Assembly (NCBI GenBank): GCA_003427395.1
Contig: BFEA01000071.1
Coordinates: 3,481,184-3,521,212 of the forward strand
Reading direction: 5' to 3'
From: Chara braunii
Taxonomy: Eukaryota; Streptophyta; Charophyceae; Charales; Characeae
DNA length: 40,029 bases
Below the pieces are notes generated by a model that did not search any database, was not told the origin of the DNA, and saw only the letters and a list, made by a program, of their open reading frames with translations. Shown here one piece after another: positions 31,371-40,029 of this stretch. The first letter of the stretch is position 1; each line of letters starts with the position of its first letter. Made by a program: the position numbers and the translations under genes.

Positions 31371-31494
31371 TATGTTATTGAAAGGGAGGACAATGAGACT
31401 TGCAAAGTACAAAGCTAGCAGTTTGATAGACACTTACGGTTGCATGTGCGCATCAACTTGCTATAATTAATATAAACAGAACCGAGAGGAGGGT

Positions 31495-32837
31495 ATGTAC
31501 TTAGTGTTTGTCTCTGAGAAAGGGGAGGTCTTTAAATCACCCCCAACGATAGAAGTTGTCGTTGCTAAGTGCCCTGATCTGTTTGAGGAGCCTTCAGGAG
31601 TTGTAGACAGGGAGGTTGTCCATGCCATAGAGATCATCCCAGGTAGCAAGACACCAAAAGGGAGATTCTATAGGATGGCTCCGACCGAGTCGGACGAGCT
31701 TCGTCGGCAACGAAAAGAGCTCACAAAGAAGGGTTGGATTTGGCCTAGTACCTCCCCCTTTGGCTCAACAATTCTATTTGTCCCAAAGAAGGGGGGGGCA
31801 CTGAGGATGTGCATTGGTTATAGAGGCCTCATGCCATCACTGTTAAAAACGCATAGCCTACCTCGCATTGACGACCTTTTGGATAGGGTGCAAGGATGTA
31901 AGTACTTCACTACGATAGATCTTAAGTCCGACTACCATGAAATTGCCATTAAACCATAGGATCAACAGAAAACCACATTCCAGACCAGGTATGGTATGTA
32001 CGAGTTTGTGGCAATTCCTTTTGGCCTATGCGATGCGTCGGTCACATTCCAACACGCCATGAATATGATCTTTCATGAGAACTTGGATAAGTTCATCGAC
32101 GTGTACCTCAACGACATTCTTCTCTTCAGTCAAATAGTCGAGGAGCATGCCCAACATGTAGAAACAATACTTTCACTCTTGCGAGAACACAAGTATAAGA
32201 TCAATGTAGAGAAATGCGAGTTCGGTCACACTAAAATCTGGTACTTGGGCCATGAGATATCCGCAGAAGGTATAAGGCCCGAAGATGCAAAGGTGGCTAG
32301 CATTCGTGACTGGCCACGACCTCAGTCTGTGACTGAGGTCAAATCTTTCTTTGGGATGACATGTTACTATCACAACTCTCTGAAGAATTATAGCATAGTG
32401 GCCGCCCCTTTGACTGATCTAACACGCCTTGACATACCATGGGAATGGACAGACCAATGTGAGGCAGCCTTTAAAAGGTTGAAGTATGCTCTTACACATT
32501 ATGAGATTCTCATGGTCCTCGATTTGGAGAGGCCATTTGTCGTGACCACTGATGAAAGCCAATATGGCATAGGCGCAGTCTTGGCTCAACAGGAAGGAAA
32601 GAAGTTAAGGCCGATCAAGTATATGAGTAAGAAAAGATGCCATCAAAGAAGTTGGCGAAGTCCAACTATGAGAGGGAACTCTACGCCCTTTACAAGGCCC
32701 TTGTCCATTTGAGACACTATTTGTTGGGAAGGTTCTTCTACTTGAGGACTGACCATCAGACACTCGAGTGGATCAAGACACAACCTGTTCTCTCCGATGC
32801 ACTCAGACGTTAGATTAAAATCATAGATCAATATGAC
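31495..32837 (+). pseudogene. Reverse transcriptase and RNase H of the plus-strand gypsy element
   Basis: Copies element RNA to DNA. Segments: APTESDELRRQRKELTKKGW and STILFVPKKGGALRMCIGYR (31,680-31,825); TTIDLKSDYHEIAIKP (31,912); a TAG in place of Glu (31,957-31,959); YEFVAIPFGL; the active-site motif VYLNDIL (32,101), in which the first Asp of the catalytic pair is Asn, a G-to-A type change that should abolish activity; YLGHEIS; PWEWTDQCEAAFKRLK; RNase H TTDESQYGIGAVLAQQ (32,546). A frameshift near 32,640 moves to NYERELYALYKALVHLRHYLLG and a TAG near 32,812 interrupts the end. The product is not functional. Confidence 0.9.
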
Positions 32838-33224
32838 TTGAAGCTAGATTACGTGAAGGGAGAGTACAATAAGGTTGCGAATGCGCTGTCACGTAAGGCA
32901 GACTGCCTATGTGCGCTAATTACTGAGTTTGGTCTATCTGACGAAGTAACTCGATCGATGGTGGATGCCTATAAGGAAGATCCCATCATGATGGACATCA
33001 TACGTCGACTAGACGCCCAAGACAAGGATGCAACAAATGGGTTTGTGATGGTGGATGGATTATTCTTTTTTGAAAAGACAGGGTTCAAAAAATCATGTGT
33101 CCCGCCTAGTGAGATTTTGCGTAGTTGATTTTTAGGCGACTGTCATGATGCCACTGGGCATTTTGGCTACAAGAAGACTAGTGCTAATCTAGCACAACGT
33201 TTCTCGTGGCCTAGTATGCTAGAC
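32838..33224 (+). pseudogene. RNase H tail and integrase zinc-finger start
   Basis: An open frame from 32,838 (KLDYVKGEYNKVANALSRKAD, the standard end of gypsy RNase H) runs through a spacer to a TGA at about 33,126. It is followed in frame by HDATGHFGYKKT, the His-His half of the integrase zinc finger, and FSWPSMLD, where a 408-bp insertion begins. The Cys-Cys half resumes at 33,640. Confidence 0.8.
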
Positions 33225-33632
33225 ACACATGCGGTTAACGGGGGCCCCCAGTTTCAGCTCCTGAGTAACCAGTCCAAAATTGAAATTAGGGTTTGGGGGT
33301 GAAATTTTATGTTTTTTTTTTTTTTTTTTTGCTTGTTTTTGTCTTACTTCCAGGTTGTTGTGTACCAAATTTGGTCTCATTTGGAACATTGGAATTTCCT
33401 CTGATAAGACCATTTCCAAAAACGCTGAAAATTCTGAAAATTCGTTGAATTCAAAATGTGATTCAAATGCACTTTTACTTTACTGTTTCACCCTTTTTTT
33501 TATTTTTTTTATTTTTTTTTATGGTGTGCACTCTATGGAATGATGCAATTTTTGGTTTAAAAGGGTTTCTGTTTTTCTTATAAATAACATTGAAAAAACG
33601 CTGAAATTTTGGGTCTCCATTAACCGCTTCTC
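33225..33632. mobile_element. 408-bp MITE-like insertion in the integrase zinc finger
   Basis: It is flanked by GCTAGAC at 33,218-33,224 and 33,633-33,639. Near-terminal inverted repeats: GCGGTTAACGGGGGCCC (from 33,231) against GCGGTTAATGGAGACCC (reverse complement of about 33,610-33,626). The interior is non-coding, with T runs at about 33,312 and 33,497. Removing the insert and one 7-bp repeat rejoins the integrase frame exactly. A 7-bp duplication, or 8 bp with one mismatch, would fit a hAT-like element, but the termini are not diagnostic. Confidence 0.8.
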
Positions 33633-33639
33633 GCTAGAC

Positions 33640-34703
33640 GATGCAAAGAAGTACGTACAAACTTGTCAAATCCGTCAGAAGGATAAACCGTGAACTCAAG
33701 CACCACTTGGGTTATTGAAGCCATTGCCTATTCCTGCGGGTCCGAGACAGAGTGTCTCCATGGACTTTATGGATACTCTCGTGACTAACAAGAGTGGCAA
33801 ACGACACATTATCAGTGACAAAAATGTTTGGTTCATGAGTGAGATGTGCAAGAAAGCTGTTGAGCAGATGACCAGTCAACTGCAAATGACTTCGGGGAAT
33901 CTTCCCGAAGCCAACGACCAAGCGGAACAAATGAACCGCGTGGAGAAGCATCTGCTGAGACATTACATCAAGCCCAACCAGGATGACTGGGATGAGAAAC
34001 GTCCTCCCATTTCCAGCCTGTACAATAACGTTGTACATAGCACCACCGACGTCAGCCCCAATCAGCTGAATTTGGAATGGAAGCCTAGATCTGCACTGGA
34101 CTTCCTCCTTTCTCAAAACCGACCAACTGCAACACCTGAAACCATAGAATTTGGTGTCCAGTATGAAAAATTGTTGCAGCAGGCTGTCGAACACATCAAA
34201 AAATCTCAAGAGACAGTGATTGCCTCTGAGAACAAACACAAACGACAATCCATATTTCAGGTAGGGGAACGTGTCTTGGTAAAGGCAAGTGAATTAGGTC
34301 AGGAATTCAGAATCTCCTGCAAACTGATGCTGCAGTACTTTGGTACCTGGGAAGTCCTAGACATTGTGGGTAGTGATTTAGATGGTCTCTCGTATGTCAT
34401 CAGAATCCCTGGTCATCTGTGCACTTACCCTGTATTTCACGCTTCACAGTTGGCACCTTTCGCTGAGACTGAGCAGTTTCCATCAAGGAGATCAATGCTA
34501 CCCCCAACCATGGATGGCCATGTGGATGTTGACGACATTTTGGAACATAAAAACTTGCCTGTTCCCAAGCCTATGGGCAGGGGAAGGCCGCCCAAACCTA
34601 TGAGGGAGTACCGGGTCAGATTCATGGATCATACGAATCCAAAGGAATATCGATGGTTCACAAAAGAGGAGCTTCTCAAAGCAGCACCTCAGATCGTGGT
34701 AGA
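33640..34703 (+). pseudogene. Integrase core and C-terminal domain of the plus-strand gypsy element (internally deleted)
   Basis: Integrase inserts the DNA copy. KKYVQTCQIRQKDKP has Arg where the second zinc-binding Cys should be and a TGA soon after (about 33,690). From 33,715: SVSMDFMDTLVT (first catalytic Asp), then a jump to SDKNVWFMSEM (second Asp) and GNLPEANDQAEQMNRV (Glu). The roughly 50 residues normally between the first two acids are missing. A clean frame follows with FQVGERVLVKASELG, YFGTWEVLD, TYPVFHASQLAPF and a chromodomain-like tail (DDILEHKNLP ... YRVRFMDH ... WFTKEELLKAAPQIVV), typical of chromodomain gypsy elements. The last codons are separated by a 1,988-bp insertion and resume at 36,692, ending at TAG 36,729-36,731. 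Confidence 0.85.
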
Positions 34704-36691
34704 GGGGCTCGTTAGACACTCCTTGTGGCGTCCTCGGGGACGAAGGAAGTTTCCTTCGGGGTTTTGACGGAAATTCCCGCCGTCGTTCCACCTATCCTCG
34801 AGGTGATCTCCCAAGGATGATTCCTTTTGACCCCTGACACCCATTTTCATAATATTATAGTCGGCCGCAGGGGGGGGGGCAATGCATTGGTCCATTGGGT
34901 GATGTCTGTCTCGCTACAGTGTGGTCCAGCTGTCGAAGGTGGGAAATTTTGAAAGGCGCTGGCGACGAAAAAAAAAAAAACCTTAAAAAGAAATGAACCT
35001 CCCGTTCGAAAATCAATTTTTGAATTGGGTGTTGGACGTCACGACGGCGATGCGGGGCAGGTGGCGTCCATATTGGCGATGGTGGAAACGAGCATTTGCA
35101 GCGGCGTAGTGGAGTCGTTGTAAGTCTAGACAAATTTGTGAGTGCCCTGCAAAGGTTTATCGCCATCACCTCCTCCTGCCGCAGTGCGGATGTGTGGAGT
35201 CGAGCACACACGGGGAACATCGTCGGCGACTTGGCGCTGAGGTTACTATGGTCGTAGCAAGTTGGTAGGCTGCTGTATTTTCGTGGTTCATTAGCATTGC
35301 AACACACGCGCATCATGTCCCGGTCGAAGGGCTGGATACCGTGGCCACCACCGAGGCTGTAGTTCAGATTTGCTGCACCATGGGTTGCAGTGTTCTTCCA
35401 CGAGCGACGCCGAGGTGGTGGATGAAAAGGAGGACGGGGGGGGCATGGGAGGATCTCAGGCAATGTGATGATGCGACGGAGGAGTGCTTCCGGGAGAAGC
35501 TATGTATGTTGCCACGTGTCTTTTGGGCGATTCCATCCAATGTGGACGAACCCCCGCGGGACGAGCTGCGGATGTTGATGTCGATGTCGACTGCAGTCGG
35601 TGTCGATCCCTCGTCTTCTCTGCTGGAGGCCTTTGATAGAGGTCGACCATCAACGATAGAGGATGCACACGTGGAACAGGAGGACCACAGCAGGCAAAAT
35701 TGCGACTAGGAGCAGCAGTGGCAACCTTCAATAGAGGTCGGCCATCAACGACACATACGCCAGGGCAGTAACTCCACGTTGGTGGTGAAGGTCAACCGAA
35801 CGGTGACGATGAAGGGAGCAAACGGTAGAGGACAACATAGGGCACACACACTCCAACGGGTCGTACGCCCTTGCAATGTGAGCCGGGACGTGCCCTGTGC
35901 GGTGAATGGTGGAGTGGTCCACTTAAGACCTGGTCTTTGCCTGCCGTGCGTCCATGATGACGCCCTTCTTCGCAGAACGCCTCTTGCGTGTACGTCCAAA
36001 CAGCCTGCCGAGGATGCAGACGTGGAAGACCATTAGAAGGACAAACAAAATGATTACCATGAGCAGCACCGGCAGCCTTTGAAAGACGTCAGCCACGAAC
36101 GACACGTAGGGAGGGGCAGTAACTACACGACGCAGGTACACCTCCACCAAACGGTGACGGAGAGGGCAGCAAACGACAGACTGCAGCATCTGACAAATGC
36201 CCTCTAACGTTTTACGTCGCAGAGTACAGTGGGGAATCAAAAGTCGGGTTGGCTAAGATATTCAATTTTGCTGACCGTTGAAGCCCTTTCCGTTTGGCCG
36301 CACACACTGTGAGGGAGAACACTGGTTGATGCCGTTCGTGGAGCCTGCCCGACCACCAATGGTTACCGTCGGCGTAAGGATCCTGGAAGCTAAACGTTGA
36401 CAACCCAAGATGTCCGTGCGGTGGCCGGTAGGTGCTCCAATGGACCAGCCGACAATTTTTTTTTGCTGACGATGGCTGCCCTCGCCGCTCTGATTATCGT
36501 GGATCCTTGACCTCCAAGGGACCTCGGGAGGTACCTTGGGGAAGGCCACAAAATGGCTGTAGCCTGAGGACGCCCCGAGGATTCCCGGAGAAAATGTTTT
36601 CACACTTTTGCCTTTCTTTCTATCCCCAAGGACAGGTGGAACGATAATTTCCTCGGGGACTTACGCGCCCGAGGAGTGTCTAACAAGCCCC
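34704..36691. mobile_element. 1,988-bp DNA transposon-like insertion with long imperfect TIRs
   Basis: The ends GGGGCTCGTTAGACACTCC (34,704-34,722) and GGAGTGTCTAACAAGCCCC (36,673-36,691) are inverted copies with one mismatch in 19. Homology continues inward with gaps for about 90 bp (CCTCGGGGAC, CGTTCCACCT, TCCT(C/T)G(A/G)GG). AGA lies directly outside both ends (34,701-34,703 and 36,692-36,694). Removing the insert plus one AGA restores the gypsy integrase frame to its stop. TIRs starting with G and a 3-bp duplication resemble PIF/Harbinger elements, though AGA is not their usual TWA target. No transposase is recognised, so it is probably non-autonomous. Internal frames (for example 35,341-35,709) have no known domain. 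Confidence 0.8.
35628..36215 (+). repeat. Internal diverged repeats of the 1,988-bp insertion
   Basis: The segment around 35,660-35,860 (GAGGATGCACACGTGGAA ... GGTCGGCCATCAACGACAC ... GGGGCAGTAACT-like ... AACGGTGACGATGAAGGGAG) recurs at about 36,012-36,215 (GAGGATGCAGACGTGGAA ... GTCAGCCACGAACGACACG ... GGGGCAGTAACT ... AACGGTGACGGAGAGGGCAG), about 350 bp apart. A third partial copy of the CCTTTGATAGAGGTCGACCA motif starts at 35,628. Confidence 0.6.
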
Positions 36692-37020
36692 AGAGTATGA
36701 ACGAAGGTTGAAAGGGAAGGCACCTGTGTAGAAGCATCTCAGTGGACTTTCGAAGCTAAGGGGGATGGAATGCGAGGAATGAGCCCTTCCGGGGACCTTG
36801 TCAGACATGCAAGTGTGCTGGGCCGTGGCCCCCAGAAAGCCTCGTGCCCGCCCTAAGTGAAGGCGGGTCTGAATATCCGCATGAGGTCTCTGTTCGACAT
36901 TTTTCCATATGTGGGGTATCAGACAGTCGCAGCACGTCCGTTGGTTACAAAGCAACTTTTGCCTCAGGGTGACACCAAAATTCTTTACCAAATTGGAAAT
37001 AAAAAGTAAAATACAAAACT
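36692..37020 (+). mobile_element. End of plus-strand gypsy pol and candidate 3' LTR start
   Basis: The last integrase codons run from 36,692 to TAG 36,729-36,731. AAGCTAAGGGGGA (about 36,754-36,764) is a possible polypurine tract followed by TGGAATGCGAGG, a possible LTR start at about 36,765. No matching 5' LTR is present, so the LTR cannot be confirmed, and its end, perhaps near 37,020, is a guess. Confidence 0.4.
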
Positions 37021-37189
37021 AACTAGCTTCTTTTTTGTTTTTTTGGCCCGGCCGGGCAAGGGGTCCCTATCGACTGTGGTAGCCTAGAAATGAAGTGAAA
37101 TGAATTGAGATACGGTGAAAAACAACCCCCTGCTTGCTGCTGCTGCTGCCATTGTTGCTGAGAATGTGTGCGTTTCCACTGCCTTCTAG

Positions 37190-37930
37190 CTGTGGGTTTG
37201 GGGTTTCGTTTGGGATTTGGTTTGGGGTTTGACTTGGGATTTGGTTTGGTGTTTGGTTTGGTGTTTGGTTTGAGGTGTTGCTTTGAGGTGTGGCTTTGAG
37301 TTTGGTTTGGGATTTGGCTTTGGGTTTTCTATCCTGCGGAGCATTGCTCCGGTTCTCTTCTCCCAGTGGCAAGTCATACAGAATAGAAAATGAGTAAGGA
37401 AAAAGAAAAATACAAAGCAATCCACTCCTATGCTTCTCCTCATTGTAGGTGGAAGGGGAGACCCAAAGCCTTTTCTGTGCTGCAGCCGGCCAAAGGAATC
37501 CCATACAGCAATTACCGAAAGACATTGATTGCATACCCAAAGGGTTCTTAACTTCTTATACCTTTTTTGCCCTTTTGGCCGGTATGCAGTCAGTGATCTG
37601 CAGAAATGGATGGACAGAGGCTGCGATGATGACAGTGATTGACCATCGAGTCTTTGACATATTTGGCGTTCGGGTGTTTGTATTTTGGTTTGATTCAGTG
37701 GGTTTTCTTTGGTGTGGTCAGGTTTTGGTGTGGCGGTTGGTTCAGGGTTTGGTTTGGGTTTTTGTTTGGGGTTCTGGTGTAGGTTTTGGTTTGGGGTTCT
37801 GGTTCAGGGTTTTGGTTTGTGGTTCTGCTTTAGGGTTTCTTTTGGGGTTTTGGTTCTGGGTTTGGCTTTGAGTTTCGATTGGGGTTTGGCGTGGAGTTAA
37901 TTTGGGGTTTGCTTTGGGGAGCGGTTTGAT
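37190..37930 (+). repeat. Two degenerate TTTGGG-type telomere-like tracts
   Basis: GGTTTGGGGTTTGG-like units fill 37,193-37,330 and 37,682-37,920, with variants (GGTTTGGTG, GGTTCTGG, GGATTTGG). They are on the opposite strand to the CCCCAAA tract at 24.5 kb. Pro/Asn/Lys- or Gly/Phe/Trp-rich frames here are artefacts. The 350 bp between the tracts contains no recognised gene. Confidence 0.55.
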
Positions 37931-38449
37931 TTGTTTGCTTCTTTTGTTTATTTGTTCATTCCTCCTCCTCCTCTCCCTTCTCCCCTCCACCCCTCCACCC
38001 CTCCATCCTCCTCCAGCTCCTCCTTCTTCTTTGTCACTGTTATAAAAAAAAAAAAAAAGCTGAAACATTTTCAAAAAATTTCAAAAAACTATCCCCAAGT
38101 GCACTTTTCAGTGCTGGGGGGGTTAACCTGGGGCTGACAAGTGGGGGTGCCTATTAACCACTTGTGTGTTATCATTGTCCTCCAGTCTGTTCTCCTCCTC
38201 ATGCTCATCTTTCTCCTTGTTCATGTGCAGGATCATCTCGAGTTGGTTTTAGGGTAGGAGTAGACTGGATAGCAGGAGTGCTGTCTTCTATGCCACGATT
38301 CTGAGAGTAATGTAAGCAGTGCTGAGGCCAAGAAAGGCGCATCAGGGGGCCGTGCGGGTGGAGAGTTCTCTTTTTTCAAGTTCATGTGAAAGCTAGGAGC
38401 ACAGCTTCTGCCATCTGTGTTGCTGCTGTGAGGTTCTTGTTATCCAATC
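37931..38449. other. Presumed promoter and 5' leader of CFAP52
   Basis: CT-rich stretch at about 37,955-38,030, an A run at about 38,044, then mixed sequence to the ATG. No clear TATA box or transcription start is identifiable. Confidence 0.35.
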
Positions 38450-38581
38450 ATGGCGGCTCAAGACTTGCCTTTAGAATCTGTCATTGGGTTTGGTGGAAGT
38501 GTCCCAGGAGGGCTCATTCTCCATCCTGATGGAAATACGATGATGTACCCCTTGGGATCCACCATCGTCATAAAACACAAA
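38450..38581 (+). CDS. CFAP52: CFAP52 (WDR16) exon 1, 5' partial gene
   Basis: ATG in good context (CAATCATGGCGG) opens 44 codons: MAAQDLPLESVIGFGGSVPG, then GLILHPDGNTMMYPLG, then STIVIKHK. This matches the N-terminus of the cilia- and flagella-associated protein 52 family, whose first blade has VIGFxGxVPxGLxxHPD and YPLGxTVVI. CFAP52 is a WD-repeat inner-junction protein of axonemal doublet microtubules. The exon ends AAA|GTGAGT, a good splice donor, in phase 0. The frame then runs only 19 more codons to a stop, so the intron call is supported. No second exon is seen in the remaining 1.4 kb, so intron 1 is long and leaves the window. In a plant-like genome this points to a lineage with flagellate sperm. 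Confidence 0.8.
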
Positions 38582-38659
38582 GTGAGTATATTTATTAAAT
38601 CATTTCACTCTCTAGTTGTCTCTGTATCCATGTGTTGCTAGTTACAGAAAATGCATATA

Positions 38660-38723
<64 letters not shown>

Positions 38724-39093
38724 CTCTCTCTTTTCCAGTCTCCCTCCCTCACAAGGTGGGTAACTTAAATTTATTGGCTAAGTGATCCACCTTGTTGATG
38801 GGAGATGACAAGTCAGATTCTTAGTGCCTGAACTTTGGACTTTGTAAATTTGCTTGTAAGTTGGAACTGCAAACATAATTTAGCCCCTGACAGTGGATTT
38901 TGGAATTGGGTAATTGGAGTCGTTATTTGAGAGAATTCAAACTTTTAAGCTCTGGCTGAACAGCAGCTATGTGTGTGTGTGTGTGTGTGGGTCGTTATTT
39001 GAGAGAATTCAAACTTTTAAACTCTGGCTGAACAGCAGCTATGTGTGTCTGTGTGTGTGGGTGTGGGTGGGGATTGGTGGGCGTGGGCATGTG

Positions 39094-39167
<74 letters not shown>

Positions 39168-39785
39168 CAACAATATAGACAAAGCAACCCGATACATGGG
39201 AACCTTGTCATTGATTCCCTCACCTAACGCTGCACTGCGTTTGCATTCGTTGGTCTGTCCCATGCCACATACCATCAATACCCGATTGCAAGTCCAAAGG
39301 TCAATGGAAGAGAATATGTAGGAGGAGAGAGGAAGAGCGGGGAGCAGAGATGACAGAGCCATCAGCATAGGTGTAGTAACCAACGGAAGAGGGATGAGAG
39401 ATCCCCTAAAACGCTTTTTGGCATGTGCTCCAGTCACGGCTCATTAAAGGGTGTGTCCTCTTGCTCGCGTCACAGATACCCATGAAATGTCATGCGACCA
39501 CTAAGGAAAAACACAGTGAGGCGAATGGCGGTGAGGTAACAGGGCATTGGTCAACAAGTGGTTGCAAAACGCATACGGAGTCAGGTGGGCAGACAACCAG
39601 CACAGAGTACCAAGGGAAAAGGCACAAATACCAAGTTGAAAAGACGAAGTGTAAAAAAAAATAAAAATGAACTGATGATGAGAGACTGTTTTGTCAGACT
39701 TGCAATGACTCATCAGGAGGCTCAACCCTCGACAACTTTGCAGAATCCCAATATTGATGCTTTGTGGCATACTGCGTAGCCACAT
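38582..39785 (+). other. CFAP52 intron 1 (5' part) with microsatellites and 72-bp duplication
   Basis: (CT)n at about 38,665-38,720. GTCGTTATTTGAGAGAATTC occurs at 38,919 and 38,991, giving a 72-bp tandem duplication that ends in GT repeats. (GT)n at about 39,098-39,164. No exon with the expected continuation of the first WD blade is recognised. Confidence 0.55.
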
Positions 39786-40029
39786 GGGCCCTGCAGGGCC
39801 CGTCCCGGACATTCAGCCTAAAAGCCTAAAACTTAGGGCTTACAGGCCCCGTTCGTTTCAGCCGGGAAGCTGAAAAACGAGGGCCTGCAGGCCCGACCCC
39901 GTTTCAGCCTATTTCTGGGTCTTTTCAGACCCAGAGTTTTCAGCCTGAAACGGAGGGCCATTTTCAGGCCCTCATTGTTTCGACCTGCCCCTAAGACTCA
40001 GGCACGTAAACAGGGATGCGGAACAGGCC
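39786..40029. repeat. Cluster of four palindromes/hairpins at the window end
   Basis: A perfect 16-bp palindrome GGGCCCTGCAGGGCCC (39,786-39,801). CAGGCCC ... GGGCCTG (39,843-39,887) with an inner TTTCAGC/GCTGAAA pairing. CTGGGTCT-TTTC-AGACCCAG (39,915-39,934) nested in GTTTCAG ... CTGAAAC (39,901-39,951). GGGCC ... GGCCC (about 39,955-39,973). The shared words GTTTCAGCC and AGGCCC suggest one repeat family, perhaps the subterminal region of a MITE. It continues beyond the window. Confidence 0.6.

Noticed and set aside
34855-35999. Proteins encoded within the 1,988-bp insertion
   Set aside because: Overlapping frames on both strands without domains, in GC-rich repeated sequence; no transposase catalytic motif found.

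Overview
The window reads as nuclear DNA of a streptophyte with motile gametes, most plausibly a charophyte alga such as Chara. This is an inference with three supports. Exon 1 of the ciliary gene CFAP52 lies at the right end. There is a plant/algal-type mitochondrial nad1 fragment. The Ty3/gypsy proteins resemble, from memory, those abundant in Chara. The DNA is dominated by repeats, and almost every coding segment is a broken mobile-element gene.

Layout. 1-4,050: repeat-rich DNA of mixed composition, with GA and ATT microsatellites and two families of diverged tandem repeats. 4,060-18,540: a sharply AT-rich block. Its core (6,627-13,844) is a decayed Helitron gene that joins a basic repeat N-terminus, a DUF6570-like region, an HUH/Y2 Rep, a Pif1-type helicase and, in the same polyprotein, a Ulp1/C48-like protease. 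Around it are two homologous genes of an unrecognised family (A1 at 4,316-5,300, A2 at 14,176-15,180) and three small genes of a second family (B1, B2, B3 at 15,418-17,500) whose predicted strand order resembles an RPA-type OB-fold. I read the block as one large Helitron-like element with accessory genes, or as overlapping copies of one. A GC-rich hairpin at 18,633-18,647 is a candidate 3' end.

18,560-25,650: four U6 snRNA-like copies, two bounded by 15-20 bp target-site duplications, a nad1 NUMT, a probable tRNA-derived SINE, an adjacent pair of large hairpins and telomere-like repeats. 25,640-29,010: a minus-strand Ty3/gypsy pol remnant with a candidate polypurine tract and LTR. 29,012-37,020: a plus-strand Ty3/gypsy element (gag, protease, RT/RNase H, integrase with chromodomain-like tail). 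It is broken by point mutations and by two nested insertions whose empty sites can be deduced: a 408-bp MITE-like element and a 1,988-bp element with long terminal inverted repeats.

37,190-37,930: degenerate TTTGGG repeats. 38,450-38,581: CFAP52 exon 1, the only apparently functional protein gene; its first intron runs past the window end. 39,786-40,029: a run of palindromes.

The points of most interest are the Rep-helicase-Ulp1 fusion with its A and B genes, the excess of in-frame TGA codons in that block, and the U6 retrocopies with clean target-site duplications.
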